Position numbers and translations under genes: made by a program. From Chrysomallon squamiferum (taxonomy: Eukaryota; Mollusca; Gastropoda; Neomphalida; Peltospiridae): a stretch of 64,000 bases of DNA. Below the pieces are notes generated by a model. The model was not told the origin of the DNA. It ran no database searches and worked only from the letters and a program-made list of their open reading frames with translations. Below, in pieces: positions 50,216-62,095 of the stretch (position 1 is the first letter of the stretch; every line of letters begins with the position of its first letter). The stretch covers positions 38,479,751 to 38,543,750 of the forward strand of contig CM022670.1 in assembly GCA_012295275.1 (NCBI GenBank), written 5' to 3'.

Positions 50216-50252
<37 letters not shown>

Positions 50253-50255
50253 AAG
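50029..50255. repeat. Two long poly-A tracts flanking a (CAT)n run
   Basis: A runs at about 50031-50050 and 50220-50250, with a CAT/ATC run near 50132-50168. Confidence 0.9.
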
Positions 50256-50652
50256 AAAAATAATTTGAACTGAGGTGTGTTTTCAAACTGTCATCATCAG
50301 GATAATGGGGAAAGGGGGGATGTTTATGTTTTGACAGCATGACTGGAAGTGTTGAGTTTCAGAATTTAATTTAAGTAATTTATAACCAAATAAACATCAG
50401 GTTAGGTTTTATTTGAATTAGACCAGAACTAGTACATTTTTTTTTTTTTTTTTTTAACGTTAATAAAGAGGTTTTGCTTGTAAATGAAAAGCGTGTGAAA
50501 ATATTACTGCATGTTTTATTTCATTATTTCATAATTTATAAACAATATTTAAGAAAATATTAATGTATGAATGTTTGTCACATAGATAGTTTAGAACAAG
50601 TAAATATTCTTAAAGGTTTATTGCTTATTTTATTTATATTACACACGCACAT

Positions 50653-50654
<2 letters not shown>

Positions 50655-50709
<55 letters not shown>
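50655..50709. repeat. (CA)n microsatellite, about 27 units
   Basis: Perfect CA run followed by GA-rich sequence to 50790. Confidence 0.97.
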
Positions 50710-50711
<2 letters not shown>

Positions 50712-50929
50712 GCACATACATAAATGCACATACATGTTCACAGATACAAAAAGAAAGGGAAAGATAAAGACATGAGAGAGAGAAAGAGATGCTAAAGAAA
50801 CAGAAGGGAAAAAAACTTTTAATTTTTAAAATATATTTTGTTTCACTCACATCTCTGCTAACAAATAGTTTACAAATATCTCTCTCTCTTCTTGAAAATA
50901 ATAATAAAAATGAAAATAAAAATAAAACG

Positions 50930-51480
50930 GAACATGGTCTTACCTGTCATCCATGTTGATATTTGCTGTTTTCTGCTGCTAATTCCTCCATCCAAGTACA
51001 AAAGCTTATCGGAGAGAACACACTCGACACAAGATATGACTTGTCCATTGTGATCACTCTTCACTCTCTCCTAGCAGTTCCTCTTGTGTTTCCTCTGACA
51101 CAGTTAAAACTTGGTAAATGAGCAAGACATGCATCGTCAGTAACAACATGTCTCCACCAGCTGAAATGTATGTGTAATGACACACCAGTAGATTGTTAAA
51201 TATTGACTTGCGTTACACCATTGTTATTACTCCACAAGGTCATACGAGGGATTTTTTTTGTTTTGGTTTATGTACAGATACTGCATAGCTGGCTTGTTTG
51301 TAGTACTGAGCACAGCAGTGCATACCAGTAATAGTGAAGAATTGATTAGCATGTGTGTGTGTGTGTGTTGGTGTTGTGATTGATTATTAATGGCAAATTT
51401 CTCCGTGATAACACATTTAAATATTCACACTTGAGTAAATTAGATAACAGCAACACAGAGAAAATTACTCGAAACAGAGA
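50930..51480. other. Mixed-composition island
   Basis: About 550 bp of ordinary complexity, interrupted by a short (GT)n near 51351-51368. No coding similarity recognised. Candidate regulatory sequence only because it stands out from its surroundings. Confidence 0.2.
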
Positions 51481-51619
51481 AAAGCTACATATCCAGTGAA
51501 TTATCTATCCATTGAATCAGAAATTCATGGGAGTTTTTTTTCTTTCTTTCTTTCTTTTTTCTTTTTTTCTTTTTTCTTTTTTTTTTTGTAATTTAGTATT
51601 TGTTTCAAATCTGCTTTAT

Positions 51620-52640
51620 TCTATCCTTGAATAATATGTTGTGCATCCAGTGGATGTAATATACATATAGAAATAGAGAAACTGGTTTATCATTCCATTT
51701 TTAAATAATACTCCACATAATACAATCAGGTTTTTATGGGTTTTCAAAAGATCAGGTATTTCAAGTATTATATCCTTAAATAACAATAGTGTGTATCCAG
51801 TAAGTATAGTGCGTTTAATTATATTTTATCAGTACATTTATGAATATATATCCAGTAAATCCTTTATTTGTTTTCAGAACATTTGATTTATCAGATGCAA
51901 TATTCTTTATATTCATTCTTATTAATAAATTTTGTACATTTTTTTTACTGTGTGATATATCAAATACTATATCCTTGAATATTACATATTTATATATTCA
52001 GTAACTCCAGTATTTGTAATCAGTAGAAATGAAACCGTATTATAATCCTCAGTAATATTCCATACAGCTGGTGGTAATATTGGTATATGACCCCACTACA
52101 TCTGATATTGAATCCTTGAATATTACATATTTATATATCCAGTAACTCCAGTATTTGTAATCAGTAGAAATGAAACAGTGTTATATTCCTCAGTAATATT
52201 CCATAACAACTAGTGGTAACATTAGTATGATCTGGTATATCAGATACTGAATCCTTGAATATTACACATTTATTTATTCTGTAATTCAAACAAGGACTTT
52301 CAGTAGAAACTGCTATCAGTCCATTCATTAACTGCAATGTGTGTTACAGTGCATTCTTGAATGGTAATTCATATATCCAGTAATTCCTCTGTTTTCACTA
52401 GAACTAATATATCCGACACAATACCTTTGAATATTATATTTATTTTTATACTTCCAATAACTCATATAAGTAACACATATAAGTAGAAACTACTGAATCA
52501 GTGTATTCTTGAAGAATCCAGAAAGTTTTGTTTTCACTAGATCTTGAATACTACATGTATGTATATTCCTGTAGAAATTGCAGTATTGGTGCACTGTTGA
52601 ATAGTGTTCCATACATCCAGTAAGCACTTTGTGTGAGTGT
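51620..52640. repeat. Degenerate ~140-bp tandem repeat, about seven units
   Basis: The phrase ATCCTTGAATATTACATATT followed by TATATATCCAGTAACTCC recurs at 51623, 51772 (variant), 51971, 52112, 52251 and about 52353 and 52423 (shorter). Periods are 141 and 139 in the best-preserved part (51971-52251). Those units also share GTAATCAGTAGAAATGAAAC and CAGTAATATTCCATA. No similarity to the other repeats is visible. Confidence 0.85.
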
Positions 52641-53802
52641 GCTGTGCCAGGATGAGCTTCATCATACGTCTGTTGTAGAATAGGATTCCAGATTAGCGTG
52701 ACGTTCACCTTTTAACACTTTGTTAACTCCAGTTTGCAACTGCTTATGAATAATGTACAGCCGAGATAACGCATATCTCATCTTAACAGCACCTGGATAA
52801 CAAAGACATTAATCTCCATTCAGATCAGCTTATGCACATTACCTGGTAATAAATAAATAATAAAATAAAAACATTTCACAGGTGAAGAATCAGAGATGTT
52901 GAATATATATATATATATTCTCGTGGTAGTTTTTAAACAAGAGGTGTATGCAACCCATTAGCAAAAGAATAATCCTTAACAAACTGAAGGAAATATGCTG
53001 CACTTCATTTTTGTTGCCCTGTTATAGAACTGCTTGTTATATTTAGACAGATCCCAATTATTACAGCCTTTGGTGATTTACCACACACCTGGATGGCGAG
53101 GATGATAATTCCACTTGGAAATATGTACATAAAACACCAGGTTACCTGAAATATAGAAAACATTCTCATTCAGTTATTTCATACATACATATATACACAC
53201 AGGTAACACACGTATTTCGTATTTCATGTACATAGAGTTCAATGAGTTATTTTATATATATATGCCTGTAGATAACAGAATTATTTCATACATACCTCAT
53301 TGAATGTATTTGAATACATGTTCATAAGCATGAATTACATGACTAATTTTATTGTTACGAAAATTTGTCCTCTTCTGTAATAGTCTGTCAATAAAGAAAC
53401 TTGGTTCTTTATTTTCTTTTTTTTTAAATAAACTAAAAAAAAGATACTTTGTCTTTGAAACCTTTCAGATAAAGAACTTTGTTGCAATAACAAAGTAATT
53501 AAATTTCTTTGATAGAGGCATGGATAATTAATAGGATTTTTTTCTTTCTTTCTTTTTCTTTTCTTCCTTTTTTTTATTTAGAATTGAAAACAGCAGTTTG
53601 TTACTGACATATTAATTGAATCTTTTTAGGAGAGAAAAAAAAATGTAATGGAAAAGAAACAAAACAGATTTTTTATTTATATTTTTTTTTGGTTTAAACT
53701 TACGTTTGTGCATTTTCCTGGTCTCTTGTTTCGATCATTAACTCGAAATCTCGGAAGATTATTCTTGTTTCTATTAAAATTCCACCATCTTTGAAAAACA
53801 TC

Positions 53803-53805
<3 letters not shown>

Positions 53806-53850
<45 letters not shown>
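53806..53850. repeat. (TA)n(CA)n microsatellite
   Basis: About fourteen TA units followed by about seven CA units. Confidence 0.95.
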
Positions 53851-53980
53851 AACACACTCACATTCGATACAACATCAGTGAAAAATCCAATTACTGTTCT
53901 GTTTGTAGCACTAACCCAGTCTGCAGCCTGCTCACTTAGATGTCTTCCCGGTCACAAGAGATCTGGAAAAATCATCTGAA

Positions 53981-54008
53981 AAAAAAAAAAAAAAAAAAAA
54001 TAAAAAAA
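53981..54008. repeat. Poly-A tract
   Basis: A run of about 21 interrupted by a single T. Confidence 0.85.
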
Positions 54009-54009
54009 T

Positions 54010-54470
54010 AGAACCCGATGAGCTTTCTAATAGCTTTAACATGGGCATTTCATGTAGCGGATTGACAACACAGTAAAGTGGTCCATTCACATCCATCCTA
54101 GCAAGTAATCTGGCTCACTGTGATTTCTTTTAAATGAGTTTTTCGGGCTGCCAGTGTCACGTACCGTTTGAATTGTTACCCTATCATGTCCACCAGATAC
54201 TTCATCTGCTCTCTCCCCCCCCCTCCCTCCCCCCCCAGCCAGCCAGGGGGGGGGAGGATGCAGGAGAGTGTGTGTGTGTGTGTGTTTAGCACACGAAGGT
54301 GACAAAGTGTGATTTATATGCCGCTGCATGCAGCAGAGTAAGGCAAGTTTGTGTGTGTTTGTGATTTACCCCGGCCTAGTACTTGTTTACCACCACCAGC
54401 CTCTTTACCAAACTTACAAGATCAAGCCAGATGCATGAAGACTGTGTCACTTTCTCGGGTGTTTTTCATT
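54010..54470. other. Mixed-composition island with a C-run/G-run hairpin
   Basis: About 460 bp of ordinary to GC-rich sequence. The C-rich arm at 54226-54236 and the G-rich arm at 54247-54257 can form an 11-bp stem around a 10-nt loop. A (GT)n tract follows at 54268-54284. A minus-strand frame over it is Gly/Pro-rich because of the runs. Confidence 0.35.
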
Positions 54471-54494
54471 GTTCACATTCCACTTTTACCTTCT

Positions 54495-54790
54495 GTTTTT
54501 TTTTTTTTTTTCATGCAAGTTAAAGTCAGAATCAGTGTCAGTCTTCTTTTTTTCTTCATTTTTCACCCTCTTTTTTTTTTTTTTTTTTTTTTTTTCTTCA
54601 TCTTCCATCTTTTCTTCTTTATCATGTTTTTGGAAGAAAAATTAAGAATCCACATCATTTTTCTTCTTTTTCTTTATCATCCTGTTCTTCATTTTTTTTT
54701 TTTTTTTTTTTATGTCATCCAATTTTTCTTCTTCTTCATGCTTCTCATAATTCTTCCTCTTTTGCTTCTTGATTTCCTTTTTTCACATCT
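54495..54790 (+). repeat. Pyrimidine-rich (TTC/T)n tract on the transcript strand
   Basis: About 300 nt dominated by T with CTTCTTC units. The 153-codon Phe/Leu-rich open frame (54351-54812) is its translation and not a credible protein. As RNA it would be a long U-rich segment. Confidence 0.85.
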
Positions 54791-55270
54791 CAGCAGAAAA
54801 ATTACCTCATGAAATCTGAATCGGTGAGTGGGAGACAAGAAAAATAAAAAGGCGATATTCACTTATTTATTGGCTCACTTGTTATTTGTCTTGTGTAATG
54901 GTGGTATCCAAGGTGGTTCTTCAAATACCACTAATCTCTGGTGATGGGAAAATTTGCTTTCATACAGGTAAAAGCTTTGGGAGGTGTAATATTCTCAGTT
55001 TTTTTATGTAGGTCACTCTGAATGGCAGCTTTCAGAGAGCTTTCATATGCAGGTGAGTGTTCTTGTACAGCCAGAGAGACATAAAAATGTAACTGAGATG
55101 GGTTGCTATAAAAATTCGTGTGGCCTTTTAAAACAAATTCTTGCCAATCCCCATTCTAAGTGGTGTGACTTTTATTTGACTTGCAGGCTGTAACAAATAA
55201 ATAAAAGATTAAACTTACATTTTTATTTTTTTATAATTTATATAGATAGAGAAACAGTATGGAGACATCT

Positions 55271-55271
<1 letters not shown>

Positions 55272-55322
<51 letters not shown>
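55272..55322. repeat. (TG)n microsatellite
   Basis: About 24 TG units after CTGTGTC. Confidence 0.97.
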
Positions 55323-55326
<4 letters not shown>

Positions 55327-55927
55327 ATATGAACATGGGTTTACAAACATGTATACATGTGTGCATGTTCTTACCTCTGTTGTTAATGTAATTTGCATGT
55401 GTTCCGTAAACAAAATTGCAGGTCAATTTTATAAAGTGAAATAACTGAAATTTTTCATTTTAAATCCATTAATGTAATGTCTTTGATTTGCTTGTAACAA
55501 TCAATACACCTGACATCAGTGAAACAATTTGGCTGAAAATTAATACAAGTCTAATCTGGCTATTGCTTATAGGTACATGAACATTTTCATATTGATTTCA
55601 CTGAAATGAAGATTATGAAATTATAAAAGACTGTATTGACATTTTAGACAATGGACAGATTATTTCCTCCAGTCCAGCTTGATGCCAGGGTATTTTCTAC
55701 CTCTGCCTTAGCAAAAACACTAACAAGGTTTCACAGCAGGTGACCTAATGGTTAAGTCTTTGATCTTTTGCCATCAGGCTTGAAGATTGTATCTGTTTTT
55801 CTACTCGCACAATCAACAGACATGTTTGAACAGTCAGTGAATGTAAGAATATTTCAAAATGTTTGGTTGGATGTTTGAGTATTTTTAATCTCAAAAGCTT
55901 TATTAATCCTTCCCTTCCAAGACAAAA

Positions 55928-55957
55928 AGAAAAAAAAAAAAAAAAAAAAAAAAAAAT
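55928..55957. repeat. Poly-A tract
   Basis: A run of about 27. Confidence 0.9.
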
Positions 55958-56089
55958 CCTGTTTGATTGATATTTAGAAATTGCAGCTGAAACACATAGC
56001 CAGGATATATATATTGTATGTTCAGATATCAGTTTAGACATGTCTGATGGAAGTGAAAGTAATACACAAAACTTTTTAATGTAGATAAT

Positions 56090-56560
56090 GGTGCAGTGAA
56101 TCTAAAACTTGAGTTGTTGGCATCTCAAGCACACCTGTCTGTAGACTAACACCAAGTAACAACTGTGGGGGAAAACTGTCACCATTAATTTCACCCTGAT
56201 GTGCTCCGCAAACACTGAAACTCGAACTGTAGGAAGGAAAAGAATTTTAAAAATCTCTCAGTGTGTGCACTGTAAAGTGAAGCAGAGCGTGAGTTAATGT
56301 AACTGTTTAATGAGCAGGTTTCTGGTTGTTAAAAGCTAACATTTCCTTAGCAACCATACAAATTAGAATGCTTGCAATAAAAAAAAAAAAAAAAACAAGG
56401 GAGACAACTGAGTGGTGTCAGGACATTAGCAACAGCTGCTTGGAGATGGTTTTAGCCAATGTGACTGCTGCTTCTGTGATTTAGGAATGTTCAGTCAATT
56501 GTTAAGCAAGCATGGCACAAATAGCAAGAGCATGACTTGCACAGACTTGGCAGACAGATA
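56090..56560. other. Mixed-composition island
   Basis: About 470 bp of ordinary complexity, interrupted by a poly-A run near 56379-56395. It contains ATTTCCTTAGCAAC (about 56340), a loose RFX X-box match. No coding similarity. Confidence 0.25.
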
Positions 56561-57019
56561 GAGAGAAAAAAATAATAAGATTACCTCCCTTTGGGACTAA
56601 AGTTAAATACTTATTTTTACACCATGAGTAAGAAAGTTGTTTCCAAAAACAGAATTGTTGAGATTCCAAATACATGTGCGTTAACTGCTATATATTTCAT
56701 ACACAGTATGGATTATAATTAGTTAACTTTTAAAAATTATATAAAATTACCAAATCAGTGAAATAAATAGATTTTAAATAACAAAAGAACAAAAAGTTGT
56801 TTGTAAGTTAATTTTTCTTTTTCTCTATGTTGTTAGTTATTAACCAGATACTGCTGCAAAAAGAAATTAGAGGTTGAAATATTTTGTAACTATAGTTAGT
56901 GACAAACAAGTACATAGAGACAGATTCTGAGATACAAAGATAAATTTAGTTTAGACAGGTAGGTGGGTAGGTAATTACATAGACAGATAAAGAGATAGAG
57001 AGATAGATAGAAAAATTTC

Positions 57020-57320
57020 CACAAGAATATGTTTTCATAAGCACAGTCTTAAAGCTTCGTGGTGAACTGGTGTTGTTAGTTCAGTAACCAAATCAGACTC
57101 ACCTGACTGTGTGTAAATCCTTTCTGGTGACTTGAGGCACACACTGCAGTGTCACTTGGTGTACAGAATGATTAAACACAGGCAGAGAGAGAATATCAGC
57201 GATTACCATCAGCAAAACGCTCAACAGGAGTCTTCATTATCCCGTATCAACAAAGCCTATCTACCTCGGTCTGTGTTCCTAGCAAGACGCAGAAGAAGAA
57301 AAAAGACTAATGATACATAA
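57020..57320. other. Mixed-composition block with a short Arg-rich open frame
   Basis: The frame at 57132-57320 (62 codons) ends in RRRRRKKTNDT but has no recognised similarity. No convincing splice signals place it in the Ssdp frame. Treated as intron. Confidence 0.25.
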
Positions 57321-58008
57321 TGTTAAATGATATATATATTCATTATCTGACACCTGTCTGCTGGCTTCATACTGGCTCATATTATTTATCCAACAGGAAC
57401 TGTTTTGTGTGTGGGTTTTTTAATGTTTTTTGATGTTCGTTCAAATTGTTAATCACATTATTGTAGAGATACTGACTAGCATTATTTAACTAGTTCCTTT
57501 TTCTTTTCTTCAATATCACAATGTCACAGAGACAACAACAAGTATTGCACAACCATGCTGTGTTTTTCTTCTTTCTTTTTTGTTTTTCAAATCCTTGATC
57601 TTATCACAGACATTTATCAAGCAATATTCAACCATCTCATTTTTCTTCTTCTGATTTATTTTATTTTATTTTTTTTCAAAGCTTGTTTTAGACATATCAG
57701 AATCTTCTGTCTCTTTGGTGTGTTCATATCATTAGGTTTATTTAGACAGTTTCTTTTTCTGTTTTTATAATGTTTAACCATATTGACACAGGGTTAATGC
57801 TGAACGTGATGCCAACTCCTTTTTTTTCCCTCAGTGTTTAATAATCATCATGGAAAATTCGTCAGAGTCACTGCATCTGTTGGACAGATTTATTCTCTCA
57901 ACTTCTATTTCTTCTGTTTAATCTTTAGTTATAGAAACATCAACAGATTCTCTGAAGCTGTTTAGTTTCTTCATGTGGGCCAAATTGATTCATTCATTTT
58001 TAATTTTT

Positions 58009-58010
58009 TT

Positions 58011-58046
<36 letters not shown>
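58009..58046. repeat. Poly-T tract
   Basis: T run of more than 30. Confidence 0.95.
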
Positions 58047-58048
<2 letters not shown>

Positions 58049-58189
58049 ATCATAAAGATCCTTCACCAGTTTCTTCAATTGTTAATCCTTAAAATATTGT
58101 CACAGAAACGTCACTTAAAATATTGTCATCTTTGTATTTTTTGTTGTTTTTTTGTTTGTTTGTTTTCTTTTCTTGAATAATATTGTCAT

Positions 58190-58660
58190 AAGAACTCCCC
58201 TCACACTAGTGTTTGGTATTGTTTGTCTAGCTTCCTGACAAGTATGAGTGGATTTGGCTTGATCTGTAATAGGTTTGTGGGTTGTCATCGCTTGCTGTTT
58301 ATTATCACCTAATGCATTAACTCGGGATGTGCTTAAAACCAGCTGAAAGGATGCCAGGCCTTCTTCATGTGCTGTTTGTGTAAAACCTTTGCAGAGAGAA
58401 ATGCTCTAGGGAAATAAACACAAACGCTTCACGAGAAAGAAAGAAAAAAAAAAGTGACAGCTTTTCCAGTTTATTTGATGTGCTATTACTTTGAAGAAAG
58501 GTTTAGAAATACATATATCCCATTTCCAGTCATTTATTTTCCTTTATATCCGACTGCAGCCTGGGCTTAGCTTATTATGCTCATTATTGCTGGTAGTAAT
58601 GGCACAGATAGTAATTTATTTTTAAAATTATTATTAATGGATTTTTCACAGTTTTTAACG
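58190..58660. other. Mixed-composition island, candidate regulatory element
   Basis: About 470 bp with little low complexity except a short A run near 58445. It includes AATGCATTAACTCGGG, AACCAGCTGAAAGG (CAGCTG E-box) and ATTATTAATGG near its right end. No coding similarity. Confidence 0.35.
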
Positions 58661-58699
58661 TTATTGAAAGAAGAAGAAGAAGAAAAAAAAAAAAAAAAA

Positions 58700-59320
58700 A
58701 TTGAACACAAAAGCACAGGGACCTAGTAAATTAAAGAATGTTAAAAGCATTCTTCTTCTTGTGTTATCTGTAACTAATGGCAAGAGGGAACACACACTTA
58801 TTAGATTGGCAATGATTGATGGCAACCAGTGCCCAGCCATGCTCAAGTTGTAGTCACAGATCAAACCTATGCACAGCACATTTTAAATGTTCCTCTGTCT
58901 GTCAACAGACCGATAGCCTATCTCCCTAGAACCTGGGTAATAAACCTGATAGCAAATCTCACTGGAACCTGTGCAATAAACGCATGGCAAGCTTGTATTA
59001 ATGAATGAGAATTTCATATAGATATAATTTCTGTTCCCTTTCGCGGTGTGAAATTGCATGATGGAAAGCGCGTAAAGCATTGCGGTGACAAAAACACAGG
59101 ATAAACCTATCACATAAAACTGTTTTTATTGTTATTAATAGTTTTCCGTGGCTTGTAATAAATGTTATTGTACTCGGTGTTGTTGTAATAAAGAGCAGTT
59201 ATTTACACTGTTAAGAAGTAATGAATATTACATTATTCTTTTTCTCGGGAAGACCACAGTCTAGAAAACAAAAAATGTTATTCGCTCCATTCGCGGATAT
59301 GCTGTTTAAGATCCATTACT
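58700..59320. other. Mixed-composition island with CpGs, candidate regulatory element
   Basis: About 600 bp beyond a poly-A run. The sequence 59035-59085 holds several CpGs (TTTCGCGGTG, AAAGCGCGTAAAGC), and CCATTCGCGGATATGC occurs near 59287; both are unusual in this intron. Two TTCGCGG copies occur 250 bp apart (59040 and 59291). Confidence 0.35.
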
Positions 59321-59416
59321 GTTTTTTTTTTATTTAATTCCTTTTTATTATTTATCTCTGTTGACTTTCTGTTTAACTGTCAAGCATTAAAAATCATTTA
59401 GATCCCATCTTTTTCC

Positions 59417-59423
59417 TTTTTTT

Positions 59424-59442
<19 letters not shown>
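59417..59442. repeat. Poly-T tract
   Basis: T run of about 25. Another lies at 59932-59955. Confidence 0.9.
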
Positions 59443-59454
<12 letters not shown>

Positions 59455-60549
59455 TATATTTTTTTATTAGGGTGCTGTTAAGAATAATTGAATTTTATGG
59501 TTGTTAGTTTTCTCTTGTCCTGTTTCTGATATGTACCAGCCCATACAATAAGTCTTTTATCATTCGACTCTAAGTAGATCTTTCTGTTTATGACAATATA
59601 AATGGATTGCTGGGATATGATAATAGTGGAGGATTAATAATGCGTCTAGCATGTGCAATGAAAAACACACTCGTCAATGTGATATAAAATTAAATTCTTT
59701 CAGTCCAGTTTCTGTACATTCATTTCAGTGTTTGCACAGCGACCCATACATATTTCGCACATACCGTAAAACATATTTAAATGCGTACATTATGAATGTA
59801 AGACATCAAGAGTATGTATTAATTTCACCTGAATGGCTGCTTGGGTGGTATGGAATAATTATCACAATAACGAAATTAATGTATATGATAACAATGGTTT
59901 TGAGAATTTCTTTTTAATTTTTAATGTTTTTCTTTTTTTTTTTTTTTTTTTTTTTATCTACCTTTTTTACATTTATATTTTTATAATCTTGAAGATAAAT
60001 GTTATAAACATTACTTTGCCTCAAAAGATAAATGATAGATGAACTGAATATTAATGAATTTTCCATTAAGATATTAACAAAGTTAACTTTAATATCCTTT
60101 TTCAGAATTTCTTGTTCATAATTTTCCTTTTATACCAGACAAAAATAAAACAAATTAAAGGTTTTTTTCTCATTTACAAAACATTCCCTTTGAAATACTG
60201 ATGAATTTTTCATTAATTCAGTAAAATGATAATGGAACAAACAGCATTTTCTGTCTTTAAAACTGGAACGAATTTTCCTTTTATACAATACAATGATGAT
60301 GCAATATCTAATTATTTTTATTTTATTTTTATTTTGTTTTTAAAGCTTTTTCCGTCTTTGAAAAATTTATGAAATTTCACTTAATTCAATAGAATAATAA
60401 TTAAATAAACATAAGCTGCTTTTCCCAATCTTTGAAATATTCATGAATTTGCCATTAATATAATATAAAACATTTAAAATAAAATAAAAATAAAAAAGTT
60501 AGAGACAAAAGAACAAAAAAATAAAAGACTTACTCAACTTGTTTCCTTT

Positions 60550-60960
60550 TTACCATCTTCTACAAAAAGGAAAATTTATATTCTTGATCTCACTTTCTGA
60601 AATATCTCCTCCATCGCCTTTTCTTTGAAAAACCCGAGAATGTCGTGGAAATGTTAACCATTTCTGAAGTTGTTGTTGCCGAGTGTAAACACCAAAGTTG
60701 ACGGTGTGCAGGACTTCCTGTGTTGAGATTGCAGCTGCTGGCAGAGGCTGGGATATGTGGTGTAAGCGAGGGGGGCCTCTGAAACCCATCTGAGACTGTG
60801 AAATGTCTTCCCAGGTTTTAACAAGAACACAGCCGTGAAATGGGAGACAAGTGGCTGGACTCACTGAGAACTACAAAAGAACAGCAGAAACACCACAGAG
60901 TGAAGCTCCTCAGAGTTAGAAAGACGATGATGATGATGATGACCACCACGTTTCAGCTAG
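60550..60960. other. Mixed-composition island, candidate regulatory element
   Basis: About 400 bp of balanced sequence containing GTGTAAACACC (forkhead-like, 60683-60693) and GCAGCTGCTGGCAG (CAGCTG E-box). It ends in a (GAT)n run near 60926-60941. The minus-strand 104-codon open frame has no recognised domain. An unannotated exon cannot be excluded but lacks support. Confidence 0.35.
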
Positions 60961-61289
60961 GAAACCATCAGCAGTTGTTTCGTAGCAGCAGTTACAAGTT
61001 TTCTCTGTGAAATAATATACATACATACATATATATACACACACTCTCTCTCTAATCTTCATACCTGCATAAATAAATACATAAACATAATAGTGGAGAT
61101 ACCTACATGCGTGCATTAATGTGTGGTGATTATATTTTTGTTCAGGTTTACATTCTGAAAATCAGATCTACAATCAGACCTTCAAAAAAAAAAAAAGCAG
61201 CAACAACCCCAAGAAAAACTATAACAATATAATCTGATTAATTCACAATTTATGTCCACAATTTATTATTATTTATCAATAGTGTATGT

Positions 61290-61480
61290 AACACACACTG
61301 CATGCCTATTGCATTTCTCATTAGCGGACTATGGCGAGGTTCAGCAAAGCTCCTTCAAAACTGATCCATATCCACGAAGATCTCTTTGATAATGATAACC
61401 CTCGTCTCTTTGAAGACAATTCTGCTTTGATGAATTATCAAATATGACTTAATGCCTGCTTTATGTTTAATGAAAACAGC
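61290..61480. other. Mixed-composition island with a cluster of TCF/LEF-like sites
   Basis: CTTTGAT at 61384-61390, CTTTGAA near 61408 and CTTTGAT at 61425-61431. The last is followed after GAATT by the inverse ATCAAA (61437-61442). The block is otherwise mixed-composition with few repeats. TCF/LEF sites are inferred from the CTTTGAT core only. Confidence 0.4.
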
Positions 61481-61769
61481 AGATAATGTATTTTTCAAAT
61501 ATCAAATACTGTTTGTGCCTGGCAGTTACTCTAAAATTGATTCCGTTTTTGAATATTCTTTGAGGAGAAGAAGTATATCTGTGTATATTATATATATATA
61601 TATATTTTTTTTTTATTCCCTCACCTTTTCTTTCATGTAGAATGTTTAAAGCTGTTTATGTAAGAGTTCATGTTATTTGGATTATGTTAAAAATATTGTG
61701 GTTTTATTTTTTACTACAGTTTTAAAAAAATATATATATATATAAATATGCATGTATGTAGGTATGTAT

Positions 61770-61775
61770 GTAGGT

Positions 61776-61807
<32 letters not shown>

Positions 61808-61808
61808 T
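61770..61808. repeat. (TG)n microsatellite
   Basis: About fifteen TG units after TATGTAGG units. Confidence 0.95.
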
Positions 61809-62029
61809 GTGCCTGGATTTAATCAAAAATTCATTTATTTAAAAAAATTAAACAAAATATTTCGTTCCATTTGGAATGTAATGATTATTTTGTTAATATT
61901 TAATATTAACAATGTTACTCTTATTTTTCTCTATTAGTATTGTAGCATTAGCCTTACTTCATTTCATTCTGTCAATAATTTAACTATTTTTAGTAATATA
62001 ATATCAACCACATATTTTATTATTATTAT

Positions 62030-62034
62030 TATTA

Positions 62035-62068
<34 letters not shown>

Positions 62069-62095
62069 CTGGGTTTTTTTTTTTTTTTTTTTTTG
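62030..62095. repeat. (ATT)n then two poly-T tracts
   Basis: T runs of about 23 and 20 separated by AAATTTACTGGG. Confidence 0.95.

Noticed and set aside
54351-54812. 153-codon Phe/Leu-rich open frame on the plus strand
   Set aside because: It is a translation of a T-rich tract; length is explained by the lack of stop codons in TTT/TTC/CTT runs.
55738-55800. tRNA-derived SINE-like head (TGACCTAATGGTTAAG with a possible B box downstream)
   Set aside because: The A-box-like part is fair but the B-box-like part (GGCTTGAAGAT) matches poorly, and no second copy is visible in the window.
57132-57320. Small Arg-rich open frame that might be a nuclear peptide
   Set aside because: No similarity, no splice context and no codon-usage contrast with the intron.
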